64,000 nt of DNA from Quercus robur (GCF_932294415.1 NC_065543.1:29779530-29843529); one strand, 5' to 3'. Positions 43,463 to 57,392 are shown, numbered from the stretch's first letter. Made by a program: numbers and translations. The notes: generated from the sequence alone by a model not told the origin.

Positions 43463-44127
43463 AGTTTATGAATGATACTCCTTTTTTTGCTTTCCTTCAT
43501 GCATACTGTATCAGCTCTTCTACAACCCTGCGTAATGTGATGAGCTTCATGGGGGGGTTAGTTTGTTCATAGATGTGTAATGATGTGACTTTGGATGTTT
43601 TTGTATTGTCCACTGTATCTGGTTTGTAGCTCATTAATAGGGTTGAACAATTTTTGGACGTTGTTACCAAGACTGCTATGTTGTATGTGCTCTATTATGG
43701 TTTGCTCTAAATCTTAGTTTCATGCACACTTTATCATGTAGTTCAATGTGTATTTGCAAATTATTATAAGAAAATGATGTAAAGCACATGAAAAATGTCT
43801 GCATTATATTGGCATTTTGAGATTGATCTACTGAACTTTCATTGACAAGCACAACTTGTTAGTAGAGGTGACCAACGTTGAAATTTTAAACCATTTCACA
43901 ACATCCTATGTTTTATTTGTTTGATAATTCAATGTTACAACAATTGGGAGAGAGGATATTTGAATTTTGGTTCTCCTTACGAAGGAGACTAGGCAATACC
44001 ATTAAAATACAAAGCTCTTGGCACCCCAACCTATGTTTTAAAACTTCAATTTTATACATTTGGCTATAAAATGTAGTGAATTAACATTTTATGGTAACTC
44101 AAAGTAAATATCTTTGTAACTTAATTA
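43463..44127. other. 3' flank of the CAR gene
   Basis: Presumed 3' UTR for the first ~250 bp, then AT-rich intergenic sequence. No second gene was seen. Confidence 0.5.
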
Positions 44128-44135
44128 GTTGACAC

Positions 44136-44434
44136 CATGGTTTTGAAATTTGAACCGGATCATACGGTCCGACCTGGTTAACCGAAAACCGTTCATTAAT
44201 GCGATTCTTTTAACTTTAATAACCGGCTATTACAAGAAATTTCGTGAACTGTGAGAACCACCATTGAACCTCCCGGGTTTGAAAACCTTAAGCGGTTCTC
44301 ACAATCCAAACCGTTTGAGTTTTCTTTTTTTTGTTACTTATAGTCATTGTTAAAGCTTCAAGCCGGCCTTCAACTTCAACCACCCCCCGTGGGACTATCA
44401 AACTTGAGATCACTCGCCATCTTCGTTCTTCTTC

Positions 44435-44471
<37 letters not shown>

Positions 44472-45218
44472 TTTTGCAGATGCTGTGTATCTCCATTTTT
44501 GCCTCTGGAGTCTTCTTCTTCTTCTTCTTCAATTCTTTGTAGATGATGTACTGCCTTGCTTTACTCTCAACCACTAAAGGCTTGCTTTACTGTTACCCAC
44601 TTATGCTTGCTGCAAAGCACTTCTTAGGGCCCATTTGGTAACATTATTCTAGTAACGTTATTTGCATATTTTGGAAATACATGTGGGTAAAAAAATGTAT
44701 AAAAAAATATGTAATATTGTTTAAAAACTGAAAAATATTAATTAAAATACTATACCAAATGGCTCCTTAAATTTAGGGAAGATCTTTATTTAACCCATTT
44801 TTTAATTGGCGGACAAACCAATGTCTGCCCACCGACTCTTGTATTTTTTTTTTTTTTTTTTTAATTCACAAACGGTTGACTATTCAAACTGGCATAAAAG
44901 AGATAATATTAGATTGGCAATTGCGCTTAGTATTTAATATTTTTTATTTGCATAATTATGTTTGCTTAAAATTTAATATTTTTATTTACAAAATAAATAA
45001 AAGAATTTATTTGAAATATAGTTCTTTATATTTATTTGGATTATTTTAGTTAATTTTTCAATTTTTACTAATTTAATATATTTATTTATTTTTTAAATAA
45101 TTACTAAATTAATTATGATGTCATCACGGTTCGACTTCAGTTGAACCTTGGTCTGACTTTAAAACCTTGAACCTCTCTCTTCTTCGGTTCTTTGAACGAT
45201 CCGAGTTTGAAAACCATG
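44136..45218. mobile_element. hAT-type non-autonomous transposon
   Basis: The ends read CATGGTTTTGAAA and, reverse complemented, CATGGTTTTCAAA. They are flanked by a perfect 8-bp duplication GTTGACAC (44128–44135, 45219–45226), the length typical of hAT. Subterminal sequence is rich in CCGG/GGTTC-type motifs. Inside are a (CT)n run (44438–44467) and a nested MITE (44627–44766). No transposase is encoded. Confidence 0.85.
44627..44766. mobile_element. Tourist-like MITE nested in the hAT element
   Basis: 140 bp with ends GGGCCCATTTGGTA and (reverse complement) GGAGCCATTTGGTA, flanked by TTA on both sides (44624–44626, 44767–44769). The TTA target and GGGCC-type terminus fit PIF/Harbinger-derived MITEs. 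Confidence 0.85.
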
Positions 45219-45226
45219 GTTGACAC

Positions 45227-46488
45227 CTCTTGATATTTTCAATAAAAACATTCATGGTTTAAATCCTTCTTTCTAACTATCGAATTATTATATTATTTAA
45301 AAAAATAAATAAATAAACAACAACAACAACAACAAATGAAGAAGAAGAAGAAGATATAGTGAAGGCTTTGTTTCCTAGTCAATGCATTGATTTCTGGCTC
45401 TTTTTCTTCATCTTTGTTATAAATAAATTAACAACGCCAATTTATGTTGTCTGTAGACTTTATACGCCACTACGCCTCAATAGTCAATACAACCCACTTA
45501 ACACAATTCTTACGCTACAGCCTCCCTTCCCTCCGAAAAAAGCCCTTTTCTTTTTATTAATTTAGACTGAATTAATTTGAGTCAACCTGAAATTGGAAAG
45601 AGTAGCGTTGTGTGGTAAAATCCACACCATTGTGATATTTATCAATGAGACCCCAAAACGCAGTTTCAATGTTATGTTTGGAAGAATGAATTTAAATTGA
45701 AATTTAAGTTAAATTGTAATTAGAAGAAAAATTACAACAATTATATATATATATATATATATATATATTTAAATTTTGAGTTAACAACAAATGTAAATTA
45801 AACCTATTCCACCATAGATATGTCCTAGTTAATGTTTGGGCCAGTGGGGATCATTGGGACACAGATTGAGTTTATGTTCATGAAAAGCTTCAATTCCCCA
45901 CCCCACAGCACTATTCTCAGGGTTTTTATAATTATTATTCTTGGACTTTAGTGTGAGTGTTAATTTAGTCATAATTTCAATATGAACAATCCAAATAATT
46001 TAGAGTGCTTTGGTTAAATAAATGATATTCTCATCTTTGTAATTGTAGGGTACAGAAGTGGAAGGAAAAAAAAAAAATCAAAGAGAGGGAAAGGTGATTA
46101 CTTTGACTTATTACCTTGGTGGACATAGTAGATAAGGCTTTTTGTTCATTTATTTGGTTGTGGAAGTTTGAGATATTATTGTTTAAAATCACCCTCTTCA
46201 GGGTTGGGCCAGCTCCTAATAGAAGATAATGTTTTTGGGCTTGTTAGCATTGAATTGTTTCCGCTTGCTTGGCAAAGAGCTCCATTAATAAATCACAAAT
46301 ATTTCTGGCCCATTGTACACGTCCTCTGGAATTGAACCAATGCAACGTTATATTATATCGGATCTTTCTCTCGCCTGGTTGATTCCAGATGTTGTGCTTG
46401 AATGTATTGCAGTTTCGGAAGGCAAAAGATTATATATGAACCCTGGACCTTTTTTTAAAAAAGAAAAATTGATAATTTTTTTAATCAA
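45227..46488. other. Intergenic DNA, no gene
   Basis: Short runs of (AAC)n and (GAA)n lie near 45318–45355 and (AT)n at 45745–45768. A small frame at 45359–45565 lacks support. Confidence 0.55.
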
Positions 46489-46491
46489 TAA

Positions 46492-46825
46492 GAGCATTCT
46501 CATTAAAAATGCTAAATGCTATAAATGCTAAATTTTAACATCAAATTTGTAAAAAGGACCAAAAAGCAAGCTACAACCAAAAAGCTCACTGTAGCTCCAA
46601 TCTTAAAAAAAATACATTATTATTTTAATGCTTGCGGTGAAAAAAGTGGTTTGTGTAGTTGTTTTTTATTATTTTAATGAATAGTTTATATTATTTTAAA
46701 TGAAATGGTAAAAAAATAGAACGTTTAATATCGGATGTGTTGTAAAATGAGTTGTTAAAATTGGTAAAGTGGCTTTTTGATATGCTAAATTTCTAAAATT
46801 TTTAAAAGCTTTGATGGGAATGCTC
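46492..46825. mobile_element. Tourist-like MITE
   Basis: 334 bp. The left end GAGCATTCTCATTAAAAATG matches the reverse complement of the right end, GAGCATTCCCATCAAAGC. TAA flanks both sides (46489–46491, 46826–46828). It has no coding capacity. The family is shared with the remnant ending at 32862. Confidence 0.85.
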
Positions 46826-46828
46826 TAA

Positions 46829-48390
46829 TACATTAAGAAAACTAGCATGTAACTCCATGTAAACGCTTGGATGCATTTAAAATTAAACAAAATTTTTATT
46901 ACAAAAATATAAATAATTAGTCAAATTAATTTTTTTTTAAAGTATGTAACACATGCATTCATGTATACATATAGATACATTTAAAATTAAACACAATTTC
47001 TATTATAAAATATAGATAATTAGTCAATTTTTTTTTTAAATAAACGTAATTAGTTACATATTAAAATTCTTACCTAAATTTATTACTACTTATGATCATT
47101 TTTTTTTTCTAATTTTTAATAAGATAGAACGTGTGGTAATTTTTGTTATGTGATGAATTTATTTTATTTATTTATTGAGAAACATGTGGTGATTGTTATT
47201 GAGTATATGTGATTGTATTTTTTAAAAAAAAATTTATAGTTCATTAATATTAGATTCTTATTATTTTGCACTCATTAACTCACTTGATATAAAGATTAAA
47301 AACCTTAAATAGACACATGGCACAAGCTTAAGTGGATAATTATGGTGTAATTCCCATATAAATTTAGACACATGGCGTAAAATTGGATTATAATTTTAAA
47401 TTCTAATTCAATTTTCTCTAAACTTTACCTATTAGTATATATATATATATATATATAGATGACTTATAAATTTGAATTTTTTTAGTTATATGATTACATT
47501 TTTTATGGTTTATTATATTGGACTCCTCATTTTCTACACTAAACTAACTAATTTGGCACAAAAATTTAAAATTTAGATTAGATGGGACACTTGGTGCAAA
47601 ATTAAACTCTAATTTAAATTCAATTTTTACACTAAATTCACTTGGAACAAAATTCTAAAATTTAGATTAGATAAGACACATGACGCAAAATTAGACTTTA
47701 ATTAAACTCCAATTTGAAATTTAATTGGATTTTTTCTTTACTTTACCTATTATTATATATGTAGATTTGGGTCCTCTCAAAAGCCATGGTTTCCTTCTCC
47801 CTAAAATCCACCACTAGATTGAAAAAGTATTTTTCAGTAGTTTAGATAATGGGATTTCTTTTTCCCTCTCCATTTTTTTTTTTTTTTTTTGCTTTTCCTG
47901 GCCTTGCCTTAACATCTGTTTTTATTTTTATTTTTTGAAGGCCAAGCAATCTTATGGGGTCTTATTAACAATAAGTGGCAAGGATTTGTTAATGAATTGT
48001 CCTTACCTAATTTGCTAATCAGTTTGTTATATATACTTTGTGAGACTTAATTTAAATCTTCATCTTTCGGTCCTAATATTACCCAGAATATTTGTAAACT
48101 AAATGAAATGTGTAGTCATAAAATTTTTCTCCAAGTTTCCTTCAACACAAATACAATAGCAATCGTTGGGTAAATCGTTTCAATTTAGAACCCAGCCCTA
48201 ATTATATGTAGTTTCGCTCTGTAAATAAACTTTTTTTTTTTAGAGAGTTTCAACATTTGGTGTCCGTTCTTAATAATAATCCTTTATATGTAACTAGATA
48301 TAATGAGCTTGCATTTGCCTTACTCTATTAAGCTAAATATTTAGTCTTAGTTATTAGACCAAAAAATATGGTGTAATGGGCGTATCACGT
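46829..48390. repeat. AT-rich intergenic DNA with degenerate repeats
   Basis: A ~100-bp phrase (TGCATTTAAAATTAAACAAA) near 46870–46925 recurs at 46975–47030. Another (AAATTTAGATTAGAT.GGACAC) recurs at 47565 and 47655. (AT)n lies at 47437–47457. A fragment at 48233–48290 (AGAGAGTTTCAACATTTGGT) is the 3' part of the SINE family found at 57528. No gene. Confidence 0.5.
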
Positions 48391-48429
48391 ATATAACACC
48401 CCTCTCACATAGGGGTTGTCAAAGACCTT

Positions 48430-48735
48430 ATTGACAGCCAAAGGTAAAACCAACAAGGAAGCTCTTTTCATATAAATATTATAAAAATAAAAAAGAAGAA
48501 GAGAAGAGAGGAAGCCTTTATTTGTCAAATGCGGTGTCCATTTTTCATTGGTAAGAATTCATGAAAAAGAAATGAAAGATTGATATTTGACTAAACTTGC
48601 TGAAACCCAAAACCATGATCAGGTCCAGGTTTGCATGTCTCATGAGATGGTAGCAAATAGAATCTAAAAAAGAAAAGAAAGCTTGAGTTGAAAACATTGG
48701 CATTCAAGTATAACTTATGCTCCCTTAGACATTAA
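48430..48735. repeat. Left arm of a long-distance inverted repeat
   Basis: Reverse complement matches 63045–63400, best over 48604–48690 (for example CCATCTCATGAGACATG and GGACCTGATCATGGTTTTGG). The two arms are ~14.5 kb apart. Confidence 0.8.
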
Positions 48736-51700
48736 AGTTGTTTGGAAAATGAGTAATTTTTCAAATTTTTTTTTTAATTTTTTCATTTTCTTATAGGAGT
48801 ATTTGGTAGCAATTTTGAAAATGAGCTGAAAAACATTTTCAGGTGAGATAAAGTTAATTTTCCGAAAATTTTTACTAGAAAATAACCTATTAAAAATAAG
48901 TCATATTTTTAAGAAGGTTTTCTATTAACTAAAGATAATTTTCCTTTAAATTATTTTTTTCCCTAATGCTACTAAACACAAGAAAATATGAAAAACTATC
49001 TCTTATAAGGTTTACTAACGACACAAATGGAGCGTACATTAAAATGAACTTATAGTGTGTTTGGATGACATGATTTAGGTATTTGGATTTGGAATTGAGT
49101 GATTAAAATCCAAATAACTTGTTTCTAGGTAATAACCCTCTATGGACAAAGACTGTGCACAAGCCACAAAGGCAACAATTTGCTTACTAATTCAGATATC
49201 ATCCCAAATGAAGGTTACATACAACAATTAATTAATGTTTCCATTTATTCAACTATGGCCATTCATTGGGCATTGGCCAACAGCCAACTGAAACCGTTTT
49301 AGGAATTTTACTCTAAAATGGAAGAGTTCCAAGACTTGTTTTTTATTTATTTATTATTTCTTTAAATTAAATTTTTTTTTTAATTTTTTTTTAATGTGTC
49401 ACTAGACATTCGCCTGTGTGGCTTATGGCCGATATTAGTGCTAGATCATTATTATTATTTTAATAATGAAAGTGGTTGATCACTATTAGGCCAATGCCAA
49501 AGTATGGTTTTAAGCGTTTTAATGCAAAATTGTGGATCTTTTAAATTGGTCAATTAGAATACCCTTCCCTGATTTATGGCCATTAATGCTATTACACACA
49601 CTACTCAAAAAAACACATGCGTGTGCTATTGAATATTATTACTTCTATACAATTAATCGACCAATAAAATTATCTAAGATTATCCTCTACTAGTTCCTAA
49701 GCAAAGTCAATGTTAGATGTTTTGGAATTCAATGTGTTTCCACACAAAATGTCCCAATCTCCAACAAAGCAAATGCCACTTTATACGCAGTAGACTAGGA
49801 ACAATACCAATGCAAAATAACATCCTTTGCTAACATTTAAGAACCTTTTTGTACCTTTATATCTTTAATTAATTGCTTTTCATTCCCATGAAATTGGTTT
49901 TCCTTATCCACATGGCCGGGGTGCTCATTCACCCATAGCATGTGTGCAAAGAATTATATGAATTCTTTTTCGTGCTTCTTTGTCTAATAAATTAGCTCAA
50001 TAAAAAAATAAAAAATAAAAATCTTTTTTCTTTTTTTAATGTTTTCAATTCTATACGCAAGAAATGGTATAGAATCAGCCAAACAATAAAGCAAATATAC
50101 CAGCAGTGCATATATTCTCTATTCTAAATAAAGAGTCCCAACAAGAAAGGGAAAAAATTGTCGTTATATAACTTATATTATGATGGGTCCAAATGAGGTG
50201 AGATGAATTATAAGTATGTGTTAAATTTTAGGTGCCGGTAAAAATGCTCATTTAAAAAATATTTTATGTATGAGGTTTAATTCTCAAACAATTACCAAAA
50301 GATGTGATATTCTCTCTTAGGAAACAATAATAATCAATGTCTAATTTAGAAAGTGTTTCCAACTTATAAAGAAAACCGCATTAATTTACTGGCTGGATTA
50401 GAAAAAATGTTCTATGTAAAAGTATGTATGCCCATTTAACTCCAGAGAAAATCTTTTCTTGGTTACATTTTGCAAGTAATCAATCACCATCACTGGTTTT
50501 TATTTTTTTTAATATTTAAGCTGATCTACACATTAGACGCCAAAATGTTGCTTATCTCGTGAAATTTCAACCATCATTCTCAATAGAATATTTGGTCAAT
50601 TACGCAACAATCTTTCTACTATCTTTCTTCTTTCATGCATGTATATATAAATGTTTTGTGACCTTCCATCTTCTCGTTGAAAGAAATGGTGGAGATAGTG
50701 CCACCGATTCTTCATTGAGGAACACGCACGTGTGACCAAGAGAGAAAGGAAGAAGAAAAAAAATCTTTCTCAGAAACCCAAGTGATATACACATACTATA
50801 CGACACAGTTAAAAGCAATAAAGAAATTAAAAAGAGTATTAGGTTAAACAAAGATTGAAGTGCATGCATTCCTTTTATGCTCTTAGGAAACAAAAAACCC
50901 TATTGCAGTGCGTGCAATTAAGCATGGTGTTTGGGGTTTTGAATTTTCTTAGTGAGTTGTGGGACTGACACGCCAATCAGTGTCCCCATTTTGCTTTCAA
51001 ACTTTGCCAACCCCCCACCTCCCCCATCATTAACTTCAACGCATGCTTCTGTATTTTTTAGCACTTCTAGGATCGATTATTTTTCTTCTCTCCATTCAAC
51101 AATTCCATTATTAATTTATTTTCTTTCAAGCCAATCATATCTTAGCCTGTTAATACCTACAAATAAGTTTGTCCCTCTAGGAAGCATAGAGAGATGAGTA
51201 TCATCTTTTGTGTTTAATTCCATAACTTAGTTCTTAATGTTATTGTAATATCTTGTAAGCTTTTGTTCACGTGCTCTGCATGTGGCACATACCTTACCTT
51301 TGGTATCCTTTACTCTCTCTCTCCAAATCCTAAAATCACTTTTGTAGGTTCTTTCACTTCTAATATAAATAAATTATTAAGCATTTTTTTAAAGACACCC
51401 ACATATTGGGTAAATAAATCATAATTTATCTATCTGAAATAAAAATGGTATCTGTACGTCAAAAGATGGAGTGGTGCTTGGAGAAGTCTAATCCTTTTTT
51501 ACATTAATAACAAAGGTGATGATGTCATCAATACTTCAATTGTATATAGATTTTTGTTGACAGGTGTTCGAATGCACCTACTAAAGATAAATTTAACGAA
51601 TTTTATTGCACCCATTATGTGATATTCTAATTGATCACAATTAATTATATAATAAAAAAACTCAACCTTAATCAAGGCGCTAAGACATTTGTTAATCAAA

Positions 51701-53125
51701 CCTTTTTGTATATTATTATTTTTATCGTTGTTGTCATTGTCTTCACTCTTATTATTATCATTCTACGCACTTATACTGAGTCTTCACTCATGAAATTATA
51801 ATAGTGTAAATTAGAGTACAAGTAATTGTCATTATAAATAATCTTTAATTTATTGTTTTTGTATATGCTGTTGCATAATTTATGTCGATTGGAGAAATTT
51901 AAAAGTACCTTCTAGATTTTTGTTTTCAATATGAATCTCTCTTTTTCTCATTTGCTTGTTCAAAATTTTAAGGTCACTTTTGTGGTCCTTCCATCTCAAA
52001 ATAATAGATTTTTTCCTAATTAAATGGCATGTTAAGTTATAAACCCATAAGTCATTCTTTTTAAAACCTACAAAGCAATGGATAATTTCATAAGCATTTA
52101 CGGATTAATGGAGGTGAGTGATGCGTGGTGAAGTCCACACTTTTCCCATTATAGTGGAAAATTTGTATGGACTTATGATATATATATATATATATATATA
52201 TATAATGATCACTTATTTTATTATCATCATATATTGTTATTGTGCATTTTTATTACGTACAAGTCACCACTAGACTAAAATAACATAAAATTAGCTAAGA
52301 AACAAGTATCACTTATTTTATTATCATCATATATTGTTATTGTGCATTTTTATTACGTACAAGTCACCACTAAACTAAAATAATTACATAACATAAAATT
52401 AGCAAAGAAACTAATATTTTATCTCTAATTTTTCTTTTACTTTGCAAAGATTTAGGTTCGTAATTAACGACATTAAATTGGAAAAGATTTACTGCTCACA
52501 AGATGTGGCACAAGGATTAGTATACTTTTTTTCTCACAAGATCTCGCCTTTACCTTAATTTTTGCTCACTGTTTTGAAATTCCTTTGTGTTAGGCAAAGC
52601 TAATCTCGACTTACTACTAATTTGAGCATGAAAAGTCAGCTTATACTGCACAGAAGTGAAAGTAGCATCCACTTTTTTATTTTTATATGTCATTTTTTCT
52701 TTTGCAGATGTTATTAGTGTAAAAATGAACGGGCTAGATTCAGTATCTTGGCTTTTATGATCCTAGCTCGAAAGAATTAGTGGATTTATTATGTGTTCCT
52801 ATTTGCAAAAGTAATGGCATTAGGGATCACTTTTAATTTTTTGCCTCAAGGTCAAATTTTCAGACCATTTAGAATCTTTTTTCTTGTTTGGTACAACACC
52901 ACTGAGATCCTTTTCACAAAGTAATAGGATAGGCAAGTACAAATTAGGCACTAGTCACTAGTATGATCAATTGATCATTGAGGCCAATTGTCGGGAATTA
53001 GCTATTTCAAATTAGAAATTATTCATGTAATTTGCACTTGGTTTCCACTTTCCATAACACTATGCCTCTCTTTTTCTCCTTTTCGATCCCCCTTTTTTTC
53101 CACTCCATTTTTTTTAACAGGCTCT
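48736..53125. other. AT-rich intergenic DNA, no gene recognised
   Basis: Scattered small frames (for example 50633–50893 minus and 50952–51197 plus) lack conserved motifs. (AT)n lies at 52175–52204. The one clear structure is the tandem duplication at 52208–52414, listed separately. Confidence 0.55.
52208..52414. repeat. 100-bp tandem duplication
   Basis: 52208–52307 is repeated at 52308–52414, beginning ATCACTTATTTTATTATCAT. The second copy differs mainly by a 7-bp insertion (TTACATA), so the event is recent. Confidence 0.93.
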
Positions 53126-53135
53126 TCTATTCTAG

Positions 53136-53830
53136 GGCCAAAATGGGCAAATGCCCTTTTTGCACAAAAAAATCAGTGTTCTACCTTATTTTCCAAACTA
53201 ATTAGGGAAATACCCTTCTTTTGTAACTCGGATTTCGGACAATTGAGTTATAGCAAACTGAAAATTTAAAAAAAAAAATTACTAGAACTCGAGCTCCATG
53301 AATTTGAGTTTCATACAATTTTTTAAAGCCCTATAGTGACGTTTTAACAGCAAGTTTTTTTCTTAAATCTGATCGCTCTATAGGGAGCCCTATAGTAGCG
53401 TTTTAAAGTCTTATAGTGACGATTTAAAGCCTTATAGTGGCATTTTAACATGCAAGTTTTTTTTTTAAGTCTGATCGCTCCATAGGGAGCCCTATAGTGG
53501 CGTTTTAAATACCTATAGTGGCATTTTTTATGGAACTTGAGTTCCATGCAATTTTTTTTTTTTTTTTTTTTTGAATTTTACCTATAGCCGCGTTTCATGG
53601 AGGCTTATAGTGGCATTTTTTTTTTATAGAACTCGAGTTCCATGCTTTTTTTTTTTTTTTTTTTTTAAGTTTGATCGCCCCATACCTGATTTTCTATAAA
53701 TCGAGTTTTACATTGAATCTCGATTTTAAGAAAATCAAGTTACAAAAAATGGGTATTTCCCCAATTAGTTTGGGAAAAGGGACAAAACGCTGAAATTTTT
53801 GCACGAAAAGGGCATTTGCCCAGATTCCCC
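53136..53830. mobile_element. MULE-like non-autonomous element with long inverted ends
   Basis: Ends of ~100 bp are inverted (GGGCAAATGCCCTTTTTGCA ... AACTAATTAGGGAAATACCC on the left; the same on the minus strand at the right). Flanks are TCTATTCTAG on both sides (53126–53135 and 53831–53840); 9–10 bp duplications are typical of Mutator-like elements. The interior (53350–53640) has two ~110-bp repeats with GATCGCTCTATAGGGAGCCC and CTATAGTGGC motifs. No transposase. Confidence 0.88.
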
Positions 53831-53840
53831 TCTATTCTAG

Positions 53841-55150
53841 TAGTAAATGTAAAGCTCATATGCTAAAATCACTTTTTGTGTGATTTGTTTTGTTGTTATG
53901 CACTACAAAAAACTGGGGGGAGCTTTTATTTTTTATATTCTTCCCCCAACTCTGAAGCCCAACATCTACCAACAAGCAAAATTTTCAAATGTCAATTACT
54001 TTATCTACTGATTCTACTTCATTGGTGTATCAGACTAATGAACGGATCTAACAAAATTTGCTGTAATATGAGCATATTATACGTGAAGAGAGACCATTTT
54101 TTTGGCCAATGTAAATTAATTAATTAAAGAATTTTTTTTAAAGATAAATTAATTTAAGCATTTTAAAATATGGAGTTCTTTGGTACCAAAAGCAGCCGGT
54201 GTCTGTGATGGTTCACTTTGCCCAACGAAATTAGGTTCCATTTTAGAGCTCATAAAGAATGAAATGTAATAGAATAAGTAAATTATAAATGAATAGAAAT
54301 GAACAAAATGAAATACAATGAATAATGGGCATAAAAACAGAAAGAAATAAAAATAAAGTAGAATAGAATGAAATTAAGCTATATTATATGGATTTCTTTG
54401 AAAATATTAATGGACAATAATAGAAAAAAAGTAAATGTTTTTAGGAGTATCATAAGAATGAACACTTTTTTTTTCTTGTCCTTTAAAAAACGAAACTAAG
54501 TTGATTCATCACATATAAAGCCTAATCAAAAGAAGAAGTTGGATTTACTTCAAATAAAATTATGGAAAATGTTAACGAATGTCCTAAGGGTATTGGCTTA
54601 GGAACTATTTTTAAAAACATTTTATGAGAAAATGATAAAACAATTGATTATGTTAACAGCTTTTTATATTTCTCATAAAAATGATGTTAAAATTTCCTAA
54701 TATTGTTTATTAACAATTGCCCTAAAAGAACCTATTAACATGACCAAAAAATTAATAATAAAACTTTTGTTTTTAATTGTATACAAAGCATGGTATGTTA
54801 AAAAAATAAAATATACTTGTTTACTTTAAATGTAATATGTAAGAATAAGTTTATAGATAAAATAGAAAATTATTGGTTTTAGTAACTAGTTGGGGAGAGA
54901 GAGAGATGCATGTTAATGGGTGCTTTTCTGCATTAATTAAGAAGGAACTGAATGCCTCCCAATATATTGAAAAGTAGCAAAAACAAATAAACAAATATCA
55001 TTTTAATTGAATGTTGTGCTAACTCCTTTAAAAAAGCTGATCCATTATAATAAAAAACTCAATCTTGACTAATGTACTTTATCACTCATTAACCAAACCC
55101 ATACATAAAAGGTTTGTGAGTATCTTTTTCTTCTGGTTAGATATAGATCA

Positions 55151-55187
<37 letters not shown>

Positions 55188-55780
55188 TTTATTATGAGTG
55201 GTGAGTCTATATAAAAGTGATAAGCATGTACTTACAATCCGCCACGTCAATCTTGTGGCACAAAAATTGTGGTCCTAGAAGAACTCAAGTTTTGGAAGTG
55301 CATTTGTATAGTAGGGTTTGGGTATAAGGATTGGATTTGAATGATTAAAATTTATATACCCTGTTTAGATAGTTTTAAAAAATCAAAGATTTAGATTTGT
55401 CCAAATCCACCTTTAAAATTCTTGGATTTAAAATTTTTTCTTTTATATAATAATAATAAGAGATCTAGATAAGAATGAGAGCCACAAAGATTCGACCTGA
55501 TTTTAGCTTTGAAGGTGATCCCGAGTTTGTGATGTGGGCCGGGCGTTACGCTGCAGTAGCCCAAATAAACCGTAGTCTTTGTATTTTAGCGCCTGCTTCC
55601 CACCTAACGCATTAATAAGTTGAAGCCTTCGCAATTGCCAAGTATTATTAAATCACGTTTAGCATTTTATTGGACAATTCAGGGTCCACGTGAAAGGTAT
55701 CACCCAGCCATCAATTCTCCTTCTACCTAGATTGATAATTTCACTAATGAACTAGAAATTGCAATAAATACTTATGAGAT
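53841..55780. other. AT-rich intergenic DNA
   Basis: No coding or element structure was recognised. (AT)n lies at 55155–55186. Confidence 0.55.
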
Positions 55781-56005
55781 GACATCCCTTGCGTTATTAC
55801 TACTAGCATTTAGCAACAAGTTTTTAGCCAGCCAGCCAAAAAAAAAAAAAAAAACTAGCATTAATTTAGTAACAAGTAACTCTCCCTTCACTTGCCCATG
55901 CCTCTCACCTATTTAGGGTGTACATTTGGTATACTAAATGTAGATTACATTAAAAATAGTAATCTTTATTATTAAGAAAATAAGACATTATAATGAAATA
56001 ATTAT

Positions 56006-56628
56006 TAGGCGTGTTCGCGGTGTGGTGTGGTGCAGTTTTGAGCTACTTTTAGCACCACATTTTGCGATGCGGTTTAGCTAAAACCATAACTGTACCGCAC
56101 CTTATTTTTGCAGTTACATGTGTGGTGTGGTGCAATTTCGAATTTAGCCAAAATCATAACCACACGGCACCTCATTTTTGCGGTTACTATGCCGTGCGGT
56201 GTATAAGATGCGGTTTGAAGTCAGTATATTTTTCAAATTCTGGGCTTTTCCTACTCTGTCCAAAACTAATTTTCTCCTTTGTTTTGGTCCAAATTTTAAA
56301 CTATTGAACTAGTTTTTCTTTATTTTGGGCTAACTTTCCTAGTCAACACTTTCTATGGTTACCAAACCTTTTATTTTTTTTGAAAACTAGGGTTATTAAA
56401 CTTTTATATTTAATATTAAAAATAAATAATATACTAATATATAAAGAGGGTGTGATGCGGCGCGGTTTGTGCGGTTTTCTTATTATAAAAACGCAAATCG
56501 CACTGAACCATGTTGTGCGGTGCAGTGCGGTGCACTATTACTTGTGGTGCGGTGCATGCCATTTTGCAAGTGGTTTTGGTGCAATTTTTGCGGTTTGTGT
56601 GGTTTGTGCAATTTGGTGAACACTCCTA
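56006..56628. mobile_element. hAT-like MITE in duplication unit 1
   Basis: Absent from the same site in unit 2. The ends are TAGGCGTGTTCGC and (reverse complement) TAGGAGTGTTCAC, with many GTGCGGT/GCGGTGC motifs near both ends, like subterminal transposase sites. The flanks do not give a clean 8-bp duplication, so the superfamily is a guess. Confidence 0.65.
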
Positions 56629-57360
56629 AATATTACTATCCATAAGTTTGGTTGTTACATATGAAAAACTAGTAAAAGATGATGTATAAGGAAAATTTAT
56701 ATTTTTGAAAATATATTATTTTTAAACCTATTATATGCACTACAGAATAAATCTTACATAAATTTTAAAGAAAAATAACTATTCTTCAAAAGAATAGTTA
56801 TTCCTATGTAATAACTAATACATGTAATGAAGATGCAATCAAATGACCGAATTGCTATTACATATGAATAACTATTCCATTACAGGAGTTATTACAGCGT
56901 ACTAGACATACCCTTAGTTGTTAAAATAGTAGGTGTTTCTATGATCACATTCATATAAGATTCTCAACATGTAAAAATTTGTGGAGTGACAGAAATAAGA
57001 AAAAATGGAATTCACGAGTCATAGGTTGTTTACATGATTTAGCCTTATAACTACATCTACGGAATAAGTACATTAAAAAAATTCATTTTCATTTGAAATT
57101 GTATGGTTCATATTAGATATTACAAGTATAATGTTATTCAACCTTTTTAGCATACATTACAATGAAATTCACATTTGGTATGGGAATTAGATACAAAAGT
57201 CAGTGCCAAATTAAACGGCATATTAATTGGTTCAATCTTATTGGCATTTTATAACAATCAATCCATTGATTTTCTCAAAAAATTAATATCTTAATTTCGT
57301 TTTATCACATCCCTTGCGTTAATAACTTAATACTACTAGCATTTAGTAACAAGTTTTTAG

Positions 57361-57392
57361 CGCGCCACCCCCCCCCCCCCCCCCAAAAAAAA
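57361..57392. repeat. Poly-C/poly-A junction
   Basis: A run of about 17 C is followed by about 9 A, replacing a simple poly-A at the matching place in unit 1 (55839–55855). Confidence 0.85.

Noticed and set aside
48736..53125. A hidden host gene in the large intergenic gap
   Set aside because: Frames are short, AT-biased and without splice-linked conserved blocks. I see no domain on either strand.
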